A DNA stretch of 64,000 bases from Mycolicibacterium neworleansense (GTDB lineage Bacteria > Actinomycetota > Actinomycetes > Mycobacteriales > Mycobacteriaceae). Position 1 is the first letter of the stretch, and each line of letters starts with the position of its first letter. Of the stretch, positions 27,363 through 36,077 are shown one piece after another. The translations under genes were made by a program, and so were the position numbers. The notes beneath the pieces were generated by a model. That model was given only the letters and a program-made list of their open reading frames with translations. It made no database searches and had not been told where the DNA came from. Location: NCBI RefSeq assembly GCF_001245615.1, contig NZ_CWKH01000002.1:1426001-1490000 (forward strand), written 5' to 3'.

Positions 27363-28322
27363 GGTTGGTGTCAGTCGGCTGATCGGTGGGAGGCCGCCGA
27401 GTGCGCTGTGACGTCGTTGAGTGTTGTAGTCCTTGAGCCAGGGCGCAAGGGCTGCAGCGCGGTCGGCGTTGGAAGCGAACACACGCTTGTAGGCCCATTC
27501 GGTCTGCAAGGTCCGGTTGAGGCGCTCGACCTTGCCGTTCTGCCACGGGCAGTGCGGCTTGATGAACACTTGCCGTGCGCCCAGCTGCGCGCACACGTCG
27601 CGGATTGAGTGGCGGTAAGCCCAGGCGTTGTCGGTCATCACCGCTTCGATGACCTCGATTCCGTAGGAGCGGAAGTTCAGGGCCGCCCGACGTAAAAATG
27701 CCGCACAGGTCGGTCCTTTCTCGTCAGGCAAGATTTCGGAATAGGCAAGACGCGAATGGTCATCGACTAGCGAATGCACATAGTCGAATCCGCTTCCGTT
27801 CCTGCGACTTCGATTGCCGCCACCCTGTCGGCCGTGCGCCCGCCAACCGCCACCGTCGGGAATTCGTCCCAGTTTCTTGACGTCCATGTGGACCAGTTCG
27901 CCGGGGCGGAGTCGTTCGTAGCGCACGGCTGTGGCCTTCGAGGCGCGGATGACCTGCCCGGTCATCGGGTCCAGGTCGCGTAGATAGGGCATCTGACGGC
28001 GGTTGAGCACCCGCGACACTGTTCGTGGGCACACCCCCAACTTGGCGCTGATCTCGTCAGGGCCGCACTGGTGGCGTTTGCGCCATGCAACGATCTGGTT
28101 TTCCAGCCGGCGCGGAGTTCGGGCCGGCATCGAGTGCGGACGTGACGACCGGTCGGCCAGGCCGGCCTGGCCCTCGGCTTCAAACCGGCTGATCCAGGTA
28201 TGCACGCACTTGCGTGACACCCCCATTGCCGCGGCGATATGAGCCTTGGGCCAGCCAGCTTGATAGCGGCGCACCATCAGCAGGCGACCATGAAACGTCG
28301 TGCGGGCATTACGGTGGGACAC
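27357..28322 (-). CDS. IS481-family transposase
   Basis: 321 residues. The N-terminal helix-turn-helix (MGVSRKCVHTWISRF) binds the IS ends. The DDE catalytic core has Asp147 (VHMDVKK), Asp231 (VMTDNAW) and Glu266 (GKVERLNR), with D-34-E spacing. The GTG start at 28322 has a good GGAGG, which lies in one arm of an inverted repeat (28323-28378). The gene is intact. The stop at 27357 lies only 9 bp inside the left end. Confidence 0.95.
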   Translation of the reverse strand: MSHRNARTTFHGRLLMVRRYQAGWPKAHIAAAMGVSRKCVHTWISRFEAEGQAGLADRSSRPHSMPARTPRRLENQIVAWRKRHQCGPDEISAKLGVCPRTVSRVLNRRQMPYLRDLDPMTGQVIRASKATAVRYERLRPGELVHMDVKKLGRIPDGGGWRAHGRQGGGNRSRRNGSGFDYVHSLVDDHSRLAYSEILPDEKGPTCAAFLRRAALNFRSYGIEVIEAVMTDNAWAYRHSIRDVCAQLGARQVFIKPHCPWQNGKVERLNRTLQTEWAYKRVFASNADRAAALAPWLKDYNTQRRHSALGGLPPISRLTPTS

Positions 28323-28378
28323 GAGAACCTCCGGCGGGAAATGGACCTAGACAATCCACACCTCACCCGGAGGTTCTC
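28323..28378 (-). promoter_or_regulatory. Inverted repeat masking the transposase ribosome-binding site
   Basis: GAGAACCTCCGG (28323-28334) and its exact complement (28367-28378) are 32 bp apart. The 3' arm on the transposase-sense strand contains the GGAGG of the transposase. A transcript reading in from the flanking ABC operon would fold the site away. A transcript starting between the arms would not. Similar anti-read-through structures are known in IS10 and IS50; the function here is inferred. Confidence 0.6.
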
Positions 28379-28426
28379 CTCACATCAAGCCAACACGCCT
28401 GCTACCAACGTCCTGTCCAAGTACAG

Positions 28427-29191
28427 CTAGAGCGGGTTGAGGATCCGCTGCAGGAACTGGCGGGTGCGTTCTTCCTTCGGATCGCCGATCACCGCGGCGG
28501 GCGGTCCCTGCTCGAGGATCACCCCGCGGTCGGTGAACAGCACCTGATCGGAAACCTGTCGGGCGAACTGGATTTCGTGTGTGACGATCACCAGCGTCCA
28601 GCCTTCGACGGCCAGGTCCCGGATCACCGCGAGCACCTCGCCGACCAGTTCCGGGTCCAGTGCCGAGGTCGGCTCGTCGAACAGCACCACCTTTGGTTTC
28701 AGTGCCAGGGCCCGGGCGATGCCGACGCGCTGCTGCTGGCCGCCCGAGAGCTGATACGGATACTTGTCCTGTTTGTCGGCCAAGCCCACCTGGCTCAACA
28801 GTTCCGCGGCCTCGGCCAGTACCTCCTCGCGTGGGCGCTTCTGCACCACCAGCGGGCCCTCGGTGACGTTCTGCAACACCGTTCTGTGCGGAAAGAGGTT
28901 GTGGGACTGGAACACAAAGCCGCTCTGCGCCCGGTAGCGGCGCAGCTGGTCCTTGGGCACCGGCTTGGAGAAGTCCAGCTCCGTGTCACCGACGCGGATC
29001 ACGCCCGAGTCGGCGACATCGAGGGCGTTCAGCGTGCGCAGCAGCGTGGTCTTGCCGGAACCCGACGGGCCGATCACCGTGGTCGCGGTGCCCTGCGGCA
29101 CCGTGAAGGACAAGCCCTTGAGCACCTGGAAGTCGCCGAACGCCTTGTGCACGTCGGTGGCGACGATCCGGTCTTCGCGTTCTGTGGTCAT
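28427..29191 (-). CDS. Polar amino-acid ABC transporter ATPase (GlnQ-like)
   Basis: 254 residues. Walker A GPSGSGKTT (41-49), Q-loop, signature LSGGQQQR, Walker B VVLFDEPTSALD, and switch His in VTHE. It energises import of a polar amino acid, with the partner encoded just upstream. ATG at 29191 overlaps the fused permease stop (ATGA). The TAG stop at 28427 falls in the IS target duplication, so it was preserved on insertion. Confidence 0.93.
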   Translation of the reverse strand: MTTEREDRIVATDVHKAFGDFQVLKGLSFTVPQGTATTVIGPSGSGKTTLLRTLNALDVADSGVIRVGDTELDFSKPVPKDQLRRYRAQSGFVFQSHNLFPHRTVLQNVTEGPLVVQKRPREEVLAEAAELLSQVGLADKQDKYPYQLSGGQQQRVGIARALALKPKVVLFDEPTSALDPELVGEVLAVIRDLAVEGWTLVIVTHEIQFARQVSDQVLFTDRGVILEQGPPAAVIGDPKEERTRQFLQRILNPL

Positions 29192-30657
29192 CGCGCAACG
29201 TGCCTTTCCAATCGGCGTTCCAGGCGACTCTGGCCGAACGACAGCACCAGGCAGATCACCCAGTAGTAGATCGCGGCCGTGCCGTAGAGCGCGAAGAATT
29301 CGAACGTCGGCGCCGCGACGATCTGGGCCTGCCGTAGCAGCTCGGTCACCAAGATCGTCGACGCCAGTGAGGTGTCCTTGACCAGGGAGATGAGGGTGTT
29401 CGACAACGGCGGCACCGCCACCCGGGCCGCCTGCGGCAGGATGATGCGCCGCAGCGTGCCGGTGTAGTTCAGCCCGATCGTCTCGGCGGCCTCCCACTGT
29501 CCCTTCGGGATGCTCTGGATGGCCGAGCGGATGATCTCCGCGGCATAGCCGCCGACGTTGAGACTGAACGCGATCACCGCGGCCGGGAACGGGTCGATCT
29601 TCACCCCGAACTCGGGTAGCGCGAAGAAGACGATGAACAACTGCACCAGCAGCGGGGTTCCGCGGATGATCGAGATGTAGAAGCGGGCGAGGTTGCTCAG
29701 CACCACATTCGACGACAGCCGGGCCAGGGCCACGGCCAGTGCGATGACCAGGCCGATGGCGAAGCTGATGATCGTCAGCGGAATGGTCATGGTCAGGGCG
29801 GCTTTGGCCAGCGGCCACAGATTGTCGGCGATGAGCTGCCAGGTGGAGCGGGTGACGGGCGCGCCCGACGACGGTGCACCGGACGCGTCGGCCTTCAGGT
29901 ATTTCTGCGATATGTCGGCCAGGGTGCCGTCGGCCCGCAACTCGTCGAGGGCCTGGTTGAGTTCGGGCAGCAGGCCGCTGTCCTTGCGTGCGGCGAAGCC
30001 CTGTTCGCTCTTCTCGCCCACGGTGCCCGCGATCTTCACCGACTTGTCGTTCGTCTCGGCCAGATACGCGTAGACGGCGATGCTGTCGTTGACCACGACA
30101 TCGACCCGGCCCTGGTTGAGGAGCTTGATGGCCTGGGTGAAGCCTTCGACCGCCTCAACGCGCGCTCCGGCGTTGCGGGCGATCTCCGACCAGTTGCTGG
30201 TGGCGTTCTCGGCGGCGACCTTGCCTTTCAGGTCCGCAAGGGTCTTGATCGAATTGTCGTCCGACCGTGTGACGATCACGCCTTCGCCGACCGAATACGG
30301 TTCGGAGAGGTCGTATTTGGCTTGTCGTTCGGGTGTGATCGTGACTTCGTTGGCCACCACGTCGAACCGGTTGGCTTCGAGTGCGGCGAAGATCGAATCC
30401 CATGGTGTCTCGACGAATTCGAGGTTGACGCCGATCTTCTCGGCGACCGCGCGGGCCACGTCGACGTCATAGCCGACGAGTTGTCCGGTGGTGGCGTCGT
30501 GGTAGCTGAACGGCGTGTACACACCCTCGGTGCCCACCCGCAGCACACCGGCCGACTTCAGCGGTTCGTCGCTGTCGCCGGACTTCGTCCCGCAGGCGGC
30601 CATCAGAACCGCGAGGATCAGCAGAAGTCCCAGCAGTGGTATTCGTCGGGAGCGCAC
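29188..30657 (-). CDS. Amino-acid ABC transporter, fused binding protein and permease
   Basis: 489 residues joining two usual subunits. Signal and lipobox LMAACGT (Cys22) are followed by a solute-binding domain (~35-265) with GVLRVGTEGVYTPF and FDVVANEVTITPER. A permease domain (~285-485) of about five helices then contains the EAA loop EAAETIGLNYTGTLRRI. The binding protein is thus tethered both by lipid and by fusion. GlnP-like fusions exist in Firmicutes, with the same order. The substrate is probably glutamine/glutamate or another polar amino acid, unproven. Confidence 0.9.
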   Translation of the reverse strand: MRSRRIPLLGLLLILAVLMAACGTKSGDSDEPLKSAGVLRVGTEGVYTPFSYHDATTGQLVGYDVDVARAVAEKIGVNLEFVETPWDSIFAALEANRFDVVANEVTITPERQAKYDLSEPYSVGEGVIVTRSDDNSIKTLADLKGKVAAENATSNWSEIARNAGARVEAVEGFTQAIKLLNQGRVDVVVNDSIAVYAYLAETNDKSVKIAGTVGEKSEQGFAARKDSGLLPELNQALDELRADGTLADISQKYLKADASGAPSSGAPVTRSTWQLIADNLWPLAKAALTMTIPLTIISFAIGLVIALAVALARLSSNVVLSNLARFYISIIRGTPLLVQLFIVFFALPEFGVKIDPFPAAVIAFSLNVGGYAAEIIRSAIQSIPKGQWEAAETIGLNYTGTLRRIILPQAARVAVPPLSNTLISLVKDTSLASTILVTELLRQAQIVAAPTFEFFALYGTAAIYYWVICLVLSFGQSRLERRLERHVAR

Positions 30658-30701
30658 GGCCGGACGCTAACAGGGGTACGAGTGGTTCTGCAGGTTTCTG
30701 C

Positions 30702-31583
30702 TCAGCCCGGCTGATATATCCAGGGATGGCGCGGCAGCGCAGCCGGGTCGAACCGGGCCAGCATGCCGTCGACATCGCACGCCGGCCATCCCAGCGACGC
30801 GCTGATCTGTTCCAGCGCCCGCTCGACGCCGATCTCGGCCAGGGTGACCGCTCCGTCTCGTTTGGCCAGCCGGGCCCCGTCCTCGTTGAGCACCAGTGGC
30901 ACGTGCGCATAGACCGGTTCCGGATAGCCCAGGAGCCGCGCCAGGTAGGCCTGGCGCGGGGATGAGCTCAGCAGGTCGTCGCCGCGCACCACCTGGTCGA
31001 TGCCTCCGGCGGCGTCGTCGACCACGACGGCCAGGTTGTATGCGGGCACGCCGTCGCCGCGGCGCACCACGAAGTCGTCGATGATCCCGGTGTAGCTGCC
31101 GTGCAGCAGGTCGTTGACGGTGCCGACGAAGGTGTCGGTCCGCAGCCGGAGTGCCGGTGGGCGGCCGGTTTCGGCGCGACGCTCGGTGCGCTCGGCCTCG
31201 GTCAGGTCACGGCAGGTCCCCGGGTACGCGCCCTCGGGGGCGTGCGGTGCTCGGGGCGCATGGGCGATATCCCTTCGGCTGCAAAAGCATTCGTACAACA
31301 GTCCACGCTCGAACAACTCGCCGATCACCACGTCGTAGCGGTCTTCATGGCCGGTCTGCCATTGCACCGGCTCATCCCAGGTCAGCCCGATCGCAGCCAG
31401 GTCCGCCACTTGGCGTTCGCCGATTTCGGGGAATGTCCTGTCGTCGAGGTCCTCGACGCGCAGCAGGAACCGCCGCCCGGTGGACCGGGCGAACAACCAG
31501 GCCAGCACCGCGGTGCGCAGGTTGCCGATGTGCAGGTCGGCCGACGGGCTCGGCGCGAACCGCCCGGCGGGCGTGAGGGTCAC
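30702..31583 (-). CDS. gluQ: Glutamyl-Q tRNA(Asp) synthetase
   Basis: 293 residues, a truncated GluRS-like enzyme that attaches glutamate to queuosine-34 of tRNA-Asp. The HIGH-type motif HIGN lies at 18-21 within GRFAPSPSADLHIGNLRTA. CFCSRRD and the later YPGTC form the zinc site. RLAKRDG replaces KMSKS. It lacks the anticodon-binding domain of true GluRS, which is why I choose GluQ-RS. GTG start, 13 nt after the upstream gene's stop. Its function presupposes Q34, in line with tgt in this window. Confidence 0.92.
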   Translation of the reverse strand: MTLTPAGRFAPSPSADLHIGNLRTAVLAWLFARSTGRRFLLRVEDLDDRTFPEIGERQVADLAAIGLTWDEPVQWQTGHEDRYDVVIGELFERGLLYECFCSRRDIAHAPRAPHAPEGAYPGTCRDLTEAERTERRAETGRPPALRLRTDTFVGTVNDLLHGSYTGIIDDFVVRRGDGVPAYNLAVVVDDAAGGIDQVVRGDDLLSSSPRQAYLARLLGYPEPVYAHVPLVLNEDGARLAKRDGAVTLAEIGVERALEQISASLGWPACDVDGMLARFDPAALPRHPWIYQPG

Positions 31584-31596
31584 GCCCGCAATCTAG

Positions 31597-31965
31597 CTAA
31601 CGGCGGTCCCAGGGCGCGGTTTCGCCCATCTTCTTGTAGTACTTCGCCAGGTGGCTCTTCACCCGGTCGATGTCGTCCTTCGGGAGGTCGATGCCACCGC
31701 GGGCGCCATCCATGATCCCGCCGGCGGCCATCACGCCACGGGGCACGGCTTCGAGCTTGCCGCCGACCACATCGGCGATCAGCAGCTTGTACGCGGTGAA
31801 GTTGTCCTTCTGGTCCTTGTCGTACCAGACGTGGGCGTCGCGGTACTTCTGGTTGGGTTCGTCCTGCGCATCGGCCCATTTGCGGACCCGTTTGTCGGCG
31901 GCGTCGCCGTCCCACTCGCGGTCCCGGTCGGCCAAGGGCAGATCCTGAAAAGCGGTTACGGACAT
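31597..31965 (-). CDS. Small conserved protein, phage head-protein-like
   Basis: 122 residues. Start ATG at 31965 (MSVTAFQDLPLADRD); GTG at 32007, abutting the upstream stop, would add 14 residues. The sequence DREWDGDAADKRVRKWA followed by AHVWYDKDQKDNFTAYKL and VKSHLAKYYKKM resembles a module I recall from actinophage prohead-protease/capsid-associated proteins. No other phage genes are here. It may be a domesticated fragment. It lies between the ATP-grasp and gluQ genes. Function unknown. Confidence 0.6.
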   Translation of the reverse strand: MSVTAFQDLPLADRDREWDGDAADKRVRKWADAQDEPNQKYRDAHVWYDKDQKDNFTAYKLLIADVVGGKLEAVPRGVMAAGGIMDGARGGIDLPKDDIDRVKSHLAKYYKKMGETAPWDRR

Positions 31966-32007
31966 ATTGGTGGCGTGCCCGAACCGGGCGGCCGGTAAAC
32001 CCGCCAC

Positions 32008-33000
32008 TCACGCACTACTCCGGCGCTCCAGCGCTTCGATGACGGCCGGGCAGATGTCGACGCCGTACAGATGCTCCATCGCCTGCAGGCCGCCCGGACT
32101 CTCGGCGTTGATCTCGATGACCTTGTCGCCGATCATGTCGATGCCGACGAAGAACATCCCATCTTGCGCGAGCTTGTCGTGCATCGCCTCGATCACCGTG
32201 CGCTGCTTCTCGGTGACCTCTTCGGGCTGAACTCTGCCGCCCTTGCAGATGTTGGCTCGCGGATCGTTCCCCTCCGGCACCCGCCGGAAAGCGGAGGGAT
32301 GTCCGTCGACACCGATGAGCTCTCCGTCGAGCAGAAAGATCCGCATGTCGCCGTCCTCGGCGCCATCGACGTATCCCTGGGCGTATATGTAGCCGTCTTC
32401 CAGCACCGACTCCATCATCTGGTTCAAGTTGGGCTCGTCGTCTCCGACGATCATGAACACGTTGCGTCCCTGCGCGCCGCACAGCGGTTTGATGATGGAG
32501 CGGCCCTCGGACGCGATGAAGTTCCGGACGTCATCCACGTCTTGCGTCACCAGGGATCTCGGCCGGATCTGCGCCGGAAACTCGTCGAGGTACACCTTCA
32601 ACGCCGCACGCGTGAGCACCGCTGGGTCGTTGACCACGGTGACGCCGTGCGCCACGAGTAGCTGACCGAACATGGAACCCAAGCTGCTGGCCCACGGCCG
32701 ATCATGTCGATCCTCGACGGAGTCGTTCCTCAGAAACACCGCGTCGAGTTCGTTCATGCGGATGTGCTCGGCCGAACTCTCCTTCATGCGATCGATGAAC
32801 TCGGTGAGGGTGTCCTTGTCCCTGGCGATGCCGGGACGTGCACGCGCCCCGATCTCACCGTCGGGCTCGCCGATACTGACGTCGCCCAGCCCGACATACC
32901 AGACCTCGTGGCCCATGAGCGCGGCCGCTTTCGCGAGGCGGGTGGTCGCGTACTCGTCGACCTCGGTCTCCGCGCGGTTGACCAGAAATGCAATCCTCAT
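32008..33000 (-). CDS. ATP-grasp ligase, glutathione-synthetase-like
   Basis: 330 residues. An N-terminal pre-ATP-grasp domain (MRIAFLVNRAETEVDEYATT) precedes an ATP-grasp core with FIASEGRSIIKPLCGAQGRN, DMRIFLLDGELIG and the Mg-binding VIEINAESPGGL. GSHB-type ligases join a carboxylate to an amine or thiol via acyl phosphate. The substrate here is unknown. Mycobacteria make mycothiol, not glutathione, so a literal glutathione synthetase is unlikely. ATG at 33000 overlaps the DUF1704 gene stop (ATGA). The larger frame upstream is antisense-like shadow. Confidence 0.85.
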   Translation of the reverse strand: MRIAFLVNRAETEVDEYATTRLAKAAALMGHEVWYVGLGDVSIGEPDGEIGARARPGIARDKDTLTEFIDRMKESSAEHIRMNELDAVFLRNDSVEDRHDRPWASSLGSMFGQLLVAHGVTVVNDPAVLTRAALKVYLDEFPAQIRPRSLVTQDVDDVRNFIASEGRSIIKPLCGAQGRNVFMIVGDDEPNLNQMMESVLEDGYIYAQGYVDGAEDGDMRIFLLDGELIGVDGHPSAFRRVPEGNDPRANICKGGRVQPEEVTEKQRTVIEAMHDKLAQDGMFFVGIDMIGDKVIEINAESPGGLQAMEHLYGVDICPAVIEALERRSSA

Positions 33001-34169
33001 GCGGCCACATCCATTCCGAGCAGGTCGGCGGCGCTCATCCCGCCACGCATGTGTTCGAGCCGCACTTCTGCCCCGGGCGCGGACAGCCAGCGTGGGCGCG
33101 CCCGCGGAGGTTCGAGAATTCCTTGCCGAATCAATTCCTCCACCAGCGGCACGTGGTCGAGTGAGAGCTTGCCGGCGAGTAAGGGATCGATGCTGCGTCC
33201 TTGGGCGAAGTATCCGAGGACTCCTTCGATACCGCGCAGATAGATGATGTCCTTTGTCGAGCCTCCGCCGTATGTCACGCGGCTCGTCACCGACCACGCG
33301 GTGCGAGGTGCGAACGCATGAGTCTCGGTCAGGTGTTTGAAGATCTCGACGAAATCCGCGTGAGCCAACATCATCGATGCGGCCTCGACTCTTGCGGCGA
33401 GGACGCGCATGCGGCGGGGATCGAGCCCACCTACGACGTACTCGGCCAGCACTGCCAGGCCTTCCTGTGTCTCCTCGTACAGCGGTAGCCCGACGGACAG
33501 CAGACCCAAGGGCTGCGCCTCGCCGTTGCGGTAGGTGAGCACGTGGGTCCCGACCTCGTGCTGGATCAGCGGCTGTACCCGGTTCGCGCGGAAGGTGGCA
33601 GTGGCAGGAATGTAGAGCCTTCCGAACGACACCATCAGATCGGCGACGTCGTCGCGCACTTCGACCGCTACGGGAAACTGTGGATAGGCCGACTCCAGTT
33701 CCGCGCGCGCCGTCTGCGCGAATGCCGTGGCGGTGACGCTCGTCGGCGTGACCGGTGGCGGATCGATGAGCTCGAGCAGTGACCGGGCCGTCGTGCACAG
33801 TGAGTCACCCGGTTCTCCGTAGAGCTGCAGCGCACCGTACCTGAACCGCGATGTGTCCCGGTCCTCGAGCAAGGTGATCTGCCGGCCGATCTCGTCGCGT
33901 TTTGCCCGGAAGAGGGAGTTGAGCGCCGGGTTGTCCACCAGCTCGATCTGTACGTCGTAAAGGTCGCGCTTGACCAGATCCGGGTCGAAGTCCAGCGATC
34001 TGGACTGCAGGGTGGGTGATGACTCGAACCCCGAGCGCGCGAAATCCCGCCACGCCTCGGCTCCATTGACCGGAGTGACGTTGAGCAGGAAGTTGAGCTC
34101 GCGCTCGATCTCCGTCAGGCGTTCATCGACGGTCAAGACTTCCTGCGCAAGGGGCGAAGTGCGACCCAC
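32997..34169 (-). CDS. DUF1704 / QEGLA-motif metallopeptidase-like protein
   Basis: 390 residues. HEVGTH (194-199) and downstream ETQEGLA with Glu226 give a zinc-metallopeptidase signature, matching the family once named flavohaemoglobin expression-modulating QEGLA protein and distantly related to tubulin tyrosine carboxypeptidases (family knowledge). GTG start at 34169. It is translationally coupled to an ATP-grasp ligase; the DUF1704 plus glutathione-synthetase-like pairing is recurrent in bacteria as I recall, with no assigned pathway. A role in trimming or modifying a peptide or amino-acid conjugate is plausible (inference). Confidence 0.82.
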   Translation of the reverse strand: MGRTSPLAQEVLTVDERLTEIERELNFLLNVTPVNGAEAWRDFARSGFESSPTLQSRSLDFDPDLVKRDLYDVQIELVDNPALNSLFRAKRDEIGRQITLLEDRDTSRFRYGALQLYGEPGDSLCTTARSLLELIDPPPVTPTSVTATAFAQTARAELESAYPQFPVAVEVRDDVADLMVSFGRLYIPATATFRANRVQPLIQHEVGTHVLTYRNGEAQPLGLLSVGLPLYEETQEGLAVLAEYVVGGLDPRRMRVLAARVEAASMMLAHADFVEIFKHLTETHAFAPRTAWSVTSRVTYGGGSTKDIIYLRGIEGVLGYFAQGRSIDPLLAGKLSLDHVPLVEELIRQGILEPPRARPRWLSAPGAEVRLEHMRGGMSAADLLGMDVAA

Positions 34170-34238
34170 CCGCTATCGGTACCCAATTGTCGCCGTCGTC
34201 AACCGGTGCTCGAGGCTGTTGCGGCTAACGTTGCGCAG

Positions 34239-35540
34239 ATGGCAGAGCGGAGAATCGCCGGCGGCACGATCCGGGTTGAGCATCAGGACGGACTGGTTCG
34301 CGCGCGGGGTGTGCGCTACGGCACCGCCAGACGGTTCGCGGTAGCCGAAGCGCCTCCGGCCTGGTCGGGGGTTCGGGATGCGACCCAGTCGGGTCCGGCC
34401 TGCCCGCAGCGGCCGTCGCGGCTGGGTTGGGTGACGGGCGACGTTCTCGAGGGCCTGTCGATGGACGAGAACTGTCTGGTGCTGACCGTCACGGCTCCGG
34501 CCGACGCGCGTCGGCTCCCGGTCATGGTGTGGTTCCACGGCGGTGCGTACGTCGCGGGCAGCGGTGAGTCGGCCAAGTACGACGCCGGCGCGCTGGCCCG
34601 CACCGGCAATGTGGTGGTGGTCAACGTCAGTTACCGGCTCGGCATCTTCGGTTATCTGGCGCCCCCTGGTACCGGCGAGGACAACCTGGGCCTGCGTGAT
34701 CAGATCCTGGCGCTGCGATGGGTGCGGGACAACATCGCGGCCTTCGGCGGCGACGCGGCCAACGTCACCGCATTCGGCCAGTCGGCGGGCGCGCATTCGG
34801 TCATGTCTCTGATGTTGTGCGAGGACGCCGCGGGGCTCTTCCACCGCGCGATCCTGCAGAGCGCCCCGCTGGAGCTCGATGCCGGGCGCGACGACATGGC
34901 GCGCGACATGCTCGCGGCGATGGCCACTTCCCTCGGCGGTGCCGATCCGGCCGAGGCGACGGCGGATCGGCTGCTTGCCGCAGAGGCTGCCGCGGTCGCG
35001 GCAGCACAGGGGTTCGGCCTTCTCGGTGGACTGGCGTTCTCACCGCGGCTCGGCCGGAAACCGCTGCCGGCTCCCGCGGACGTACCCGGGGCCGTCGCCG
35101 AGGCCGCGGGCCGGATCGAGTTGCTCATCGGCTACACGAAGGACGACGGCGCGCCGTTCGTGGCGATGGACGCCCGGGCGGCCCGGCTCAACCGGGTGCC
35201 GGCCCTGGGACGCCTCGCGGTCCGGGCGGGTTCGGCCTCGATCACCAAAAAGGCGTTCGCCGGCCCCGCCGAGCGCCTGGCCGAGGCCTGGCGCACCCAC
35301 GGCGGCCGGGTGGGTACCTATCGCTTCGACTGGACTCCGGATGGGGCGCCCCTGGGGGCGTGCCACTGCATGGAATTGCCGTTCCTGTTCGGGTCACCGC
35401 AAACCTGGGCGGATGCCCCGATGCTCGGTCCCGGGCGGGCGATCGATACCCAGCTCTCCGCCGAGATGCGTACCCGCTGGGCGCAATTCGCGCACCATGG
35501 CGTCGACTCACTGCCGGCGCCGTCGCTGCGGTTCGGCTAG
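34239..35540 (+). CDS. Carboxylesterase type B
   Basis: 433 residues, shorter than the usual ~500. Oxyanion HGGAY and the nucleophile elbow GQSAGAHS (Ser182) are clear. The catalytic His lies in CHCMELPFLFG. The acidic residue is probably in GYTKDDGAPF. No signal peptide. ATG at 34239 is chosen; GTG at 34206 is in frame. It is divergent from the DUF1704 gene. The terminal segment is compact, so a truncated lid region is likely. The stop interlocks with the convergent secreted-protein gene (CTAG). Confidence 0.88.
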   Translation: MAERRIAGGTIRVEHQDGLVRARGVRYGTARRFAVAEAPPAWSGVRDATQSGPACPQRPSRLGWVTGDVLEGLSMDENCLVLTVTAPADARRLPVMVWFHGGAYVAGSGESAKYDAGALARTGNVVVVNVSYRLGIFGYLAPPGTGEDNLGLRDQILALRWVRDNIAAFGGDAANVTAFGQSAGAHSVMSLMLCEDAAGLFHRAILQSAPLELDAGRDDMARDMLAAMATSLGGADPAEATADRLLAAEAAAVAAAQGFGLLGGLAFSPRLGRKPLPAPADVPGAVAEAAGRIELLIGYTKDDGAPFVAMDARAARLNRVPALGRLAVRAGSASITKKAFAGPAERLAEAWRTHGGRVGTYRFDWTPDGAPLGACHCMELPFLFGSPQTWADAPMLGPGRAIDTQLSAEMRTRWAQFAHHGVDSLPAPSLRFG

Positions 35541-35896
35541 CGCGGTGCCATTCCCGGACTGACCACCTGGGGTCCAGGCGGCGCGACGGACGTCTTGCCG
35601 GTGGGCGGGGGAGCGTCTTTCTCGATGTCGATGGTGCCCGTGTACTCGCCGTCGGTGTACTGATCGCTGTGCCAGCCACCGTCGATGTCCTTGTAGTCGC
35701 AGCTGGAGTACTGGTGCCCGTTGACCGACGAGGTGTTGTAGGTGCCGCCGGCATCCTTGCATTCGGCCTTGATGGTGCCTTCCGGGATCGCATTCGCCGG
35801 CGGTGCGCCGAGCATGAATGCGCCCACCATGACAGGCATCGCGGCCCATCGGAGACGAGTTTGCTTGCTCTTGCAAAAAGCGCCCGGTCCAGACAT
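35537..35896 (-). CDS. Secreted small hypothetical protein
   Basis: 119 residues. A signal peptide (RLRWAAMPVMVGAFMLGAPPANA, cleavage near residue 36-37) precedes a ~60-residue domain with two Cys (AECKDAGG, SSCDYKD) likely bridged, and a Pro-rich tail. The family is not recognised. Ends in a 4-bp interlock with the esterase stop. Confidence 0.7.
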   Translation of the reverse strand: MSGPGAFCKSKQTRLRWAAMPVMVGAFMLGAPPANAIPEGTIKAECKDAGGTYNTSSVNGHQYSSCDYKDIDGGWHSDQYTDGEYTGTIDIEKDAPPPTGKTSVAPPGPQVVSPGMAPR

Positions 35897-36077
35897 GGTC
35901 GCCGCCTTCCGGCTTGTTACCTAACTGCGCAAACAGACCGCCATCCGGCGTTGCGGCGCAGATAACCAACTATCGCACTGAATTTGCTCGGTGTTACCGG
36001 CGGATCGCTCGTCGGCCAGATCGGGGAACGTCGGGTCCCTTGATAGGGTTTCGGCAAAATTCGGACGCGGTGGTGTG

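Larger units (their letters stand above)
27348..28425 (-). mobile_element. IS481-family insertion sequence, complete
   Basis: 1078-bp element. Terminal inverted repeats start TGTACT at both ends (27348 inward and 28425 inward) and match at 20 of 27 positions, including GTTGGT. A perfect 6-bp target duplication GCTAGA lies at 27342-27347 and 28426-28431. One transposase fills the element. The insertion lies exactly at the junction of two convergent genes. Intact ends, duplication and open frame suggest a recent, possibly active copy. Confidence 0.93.
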
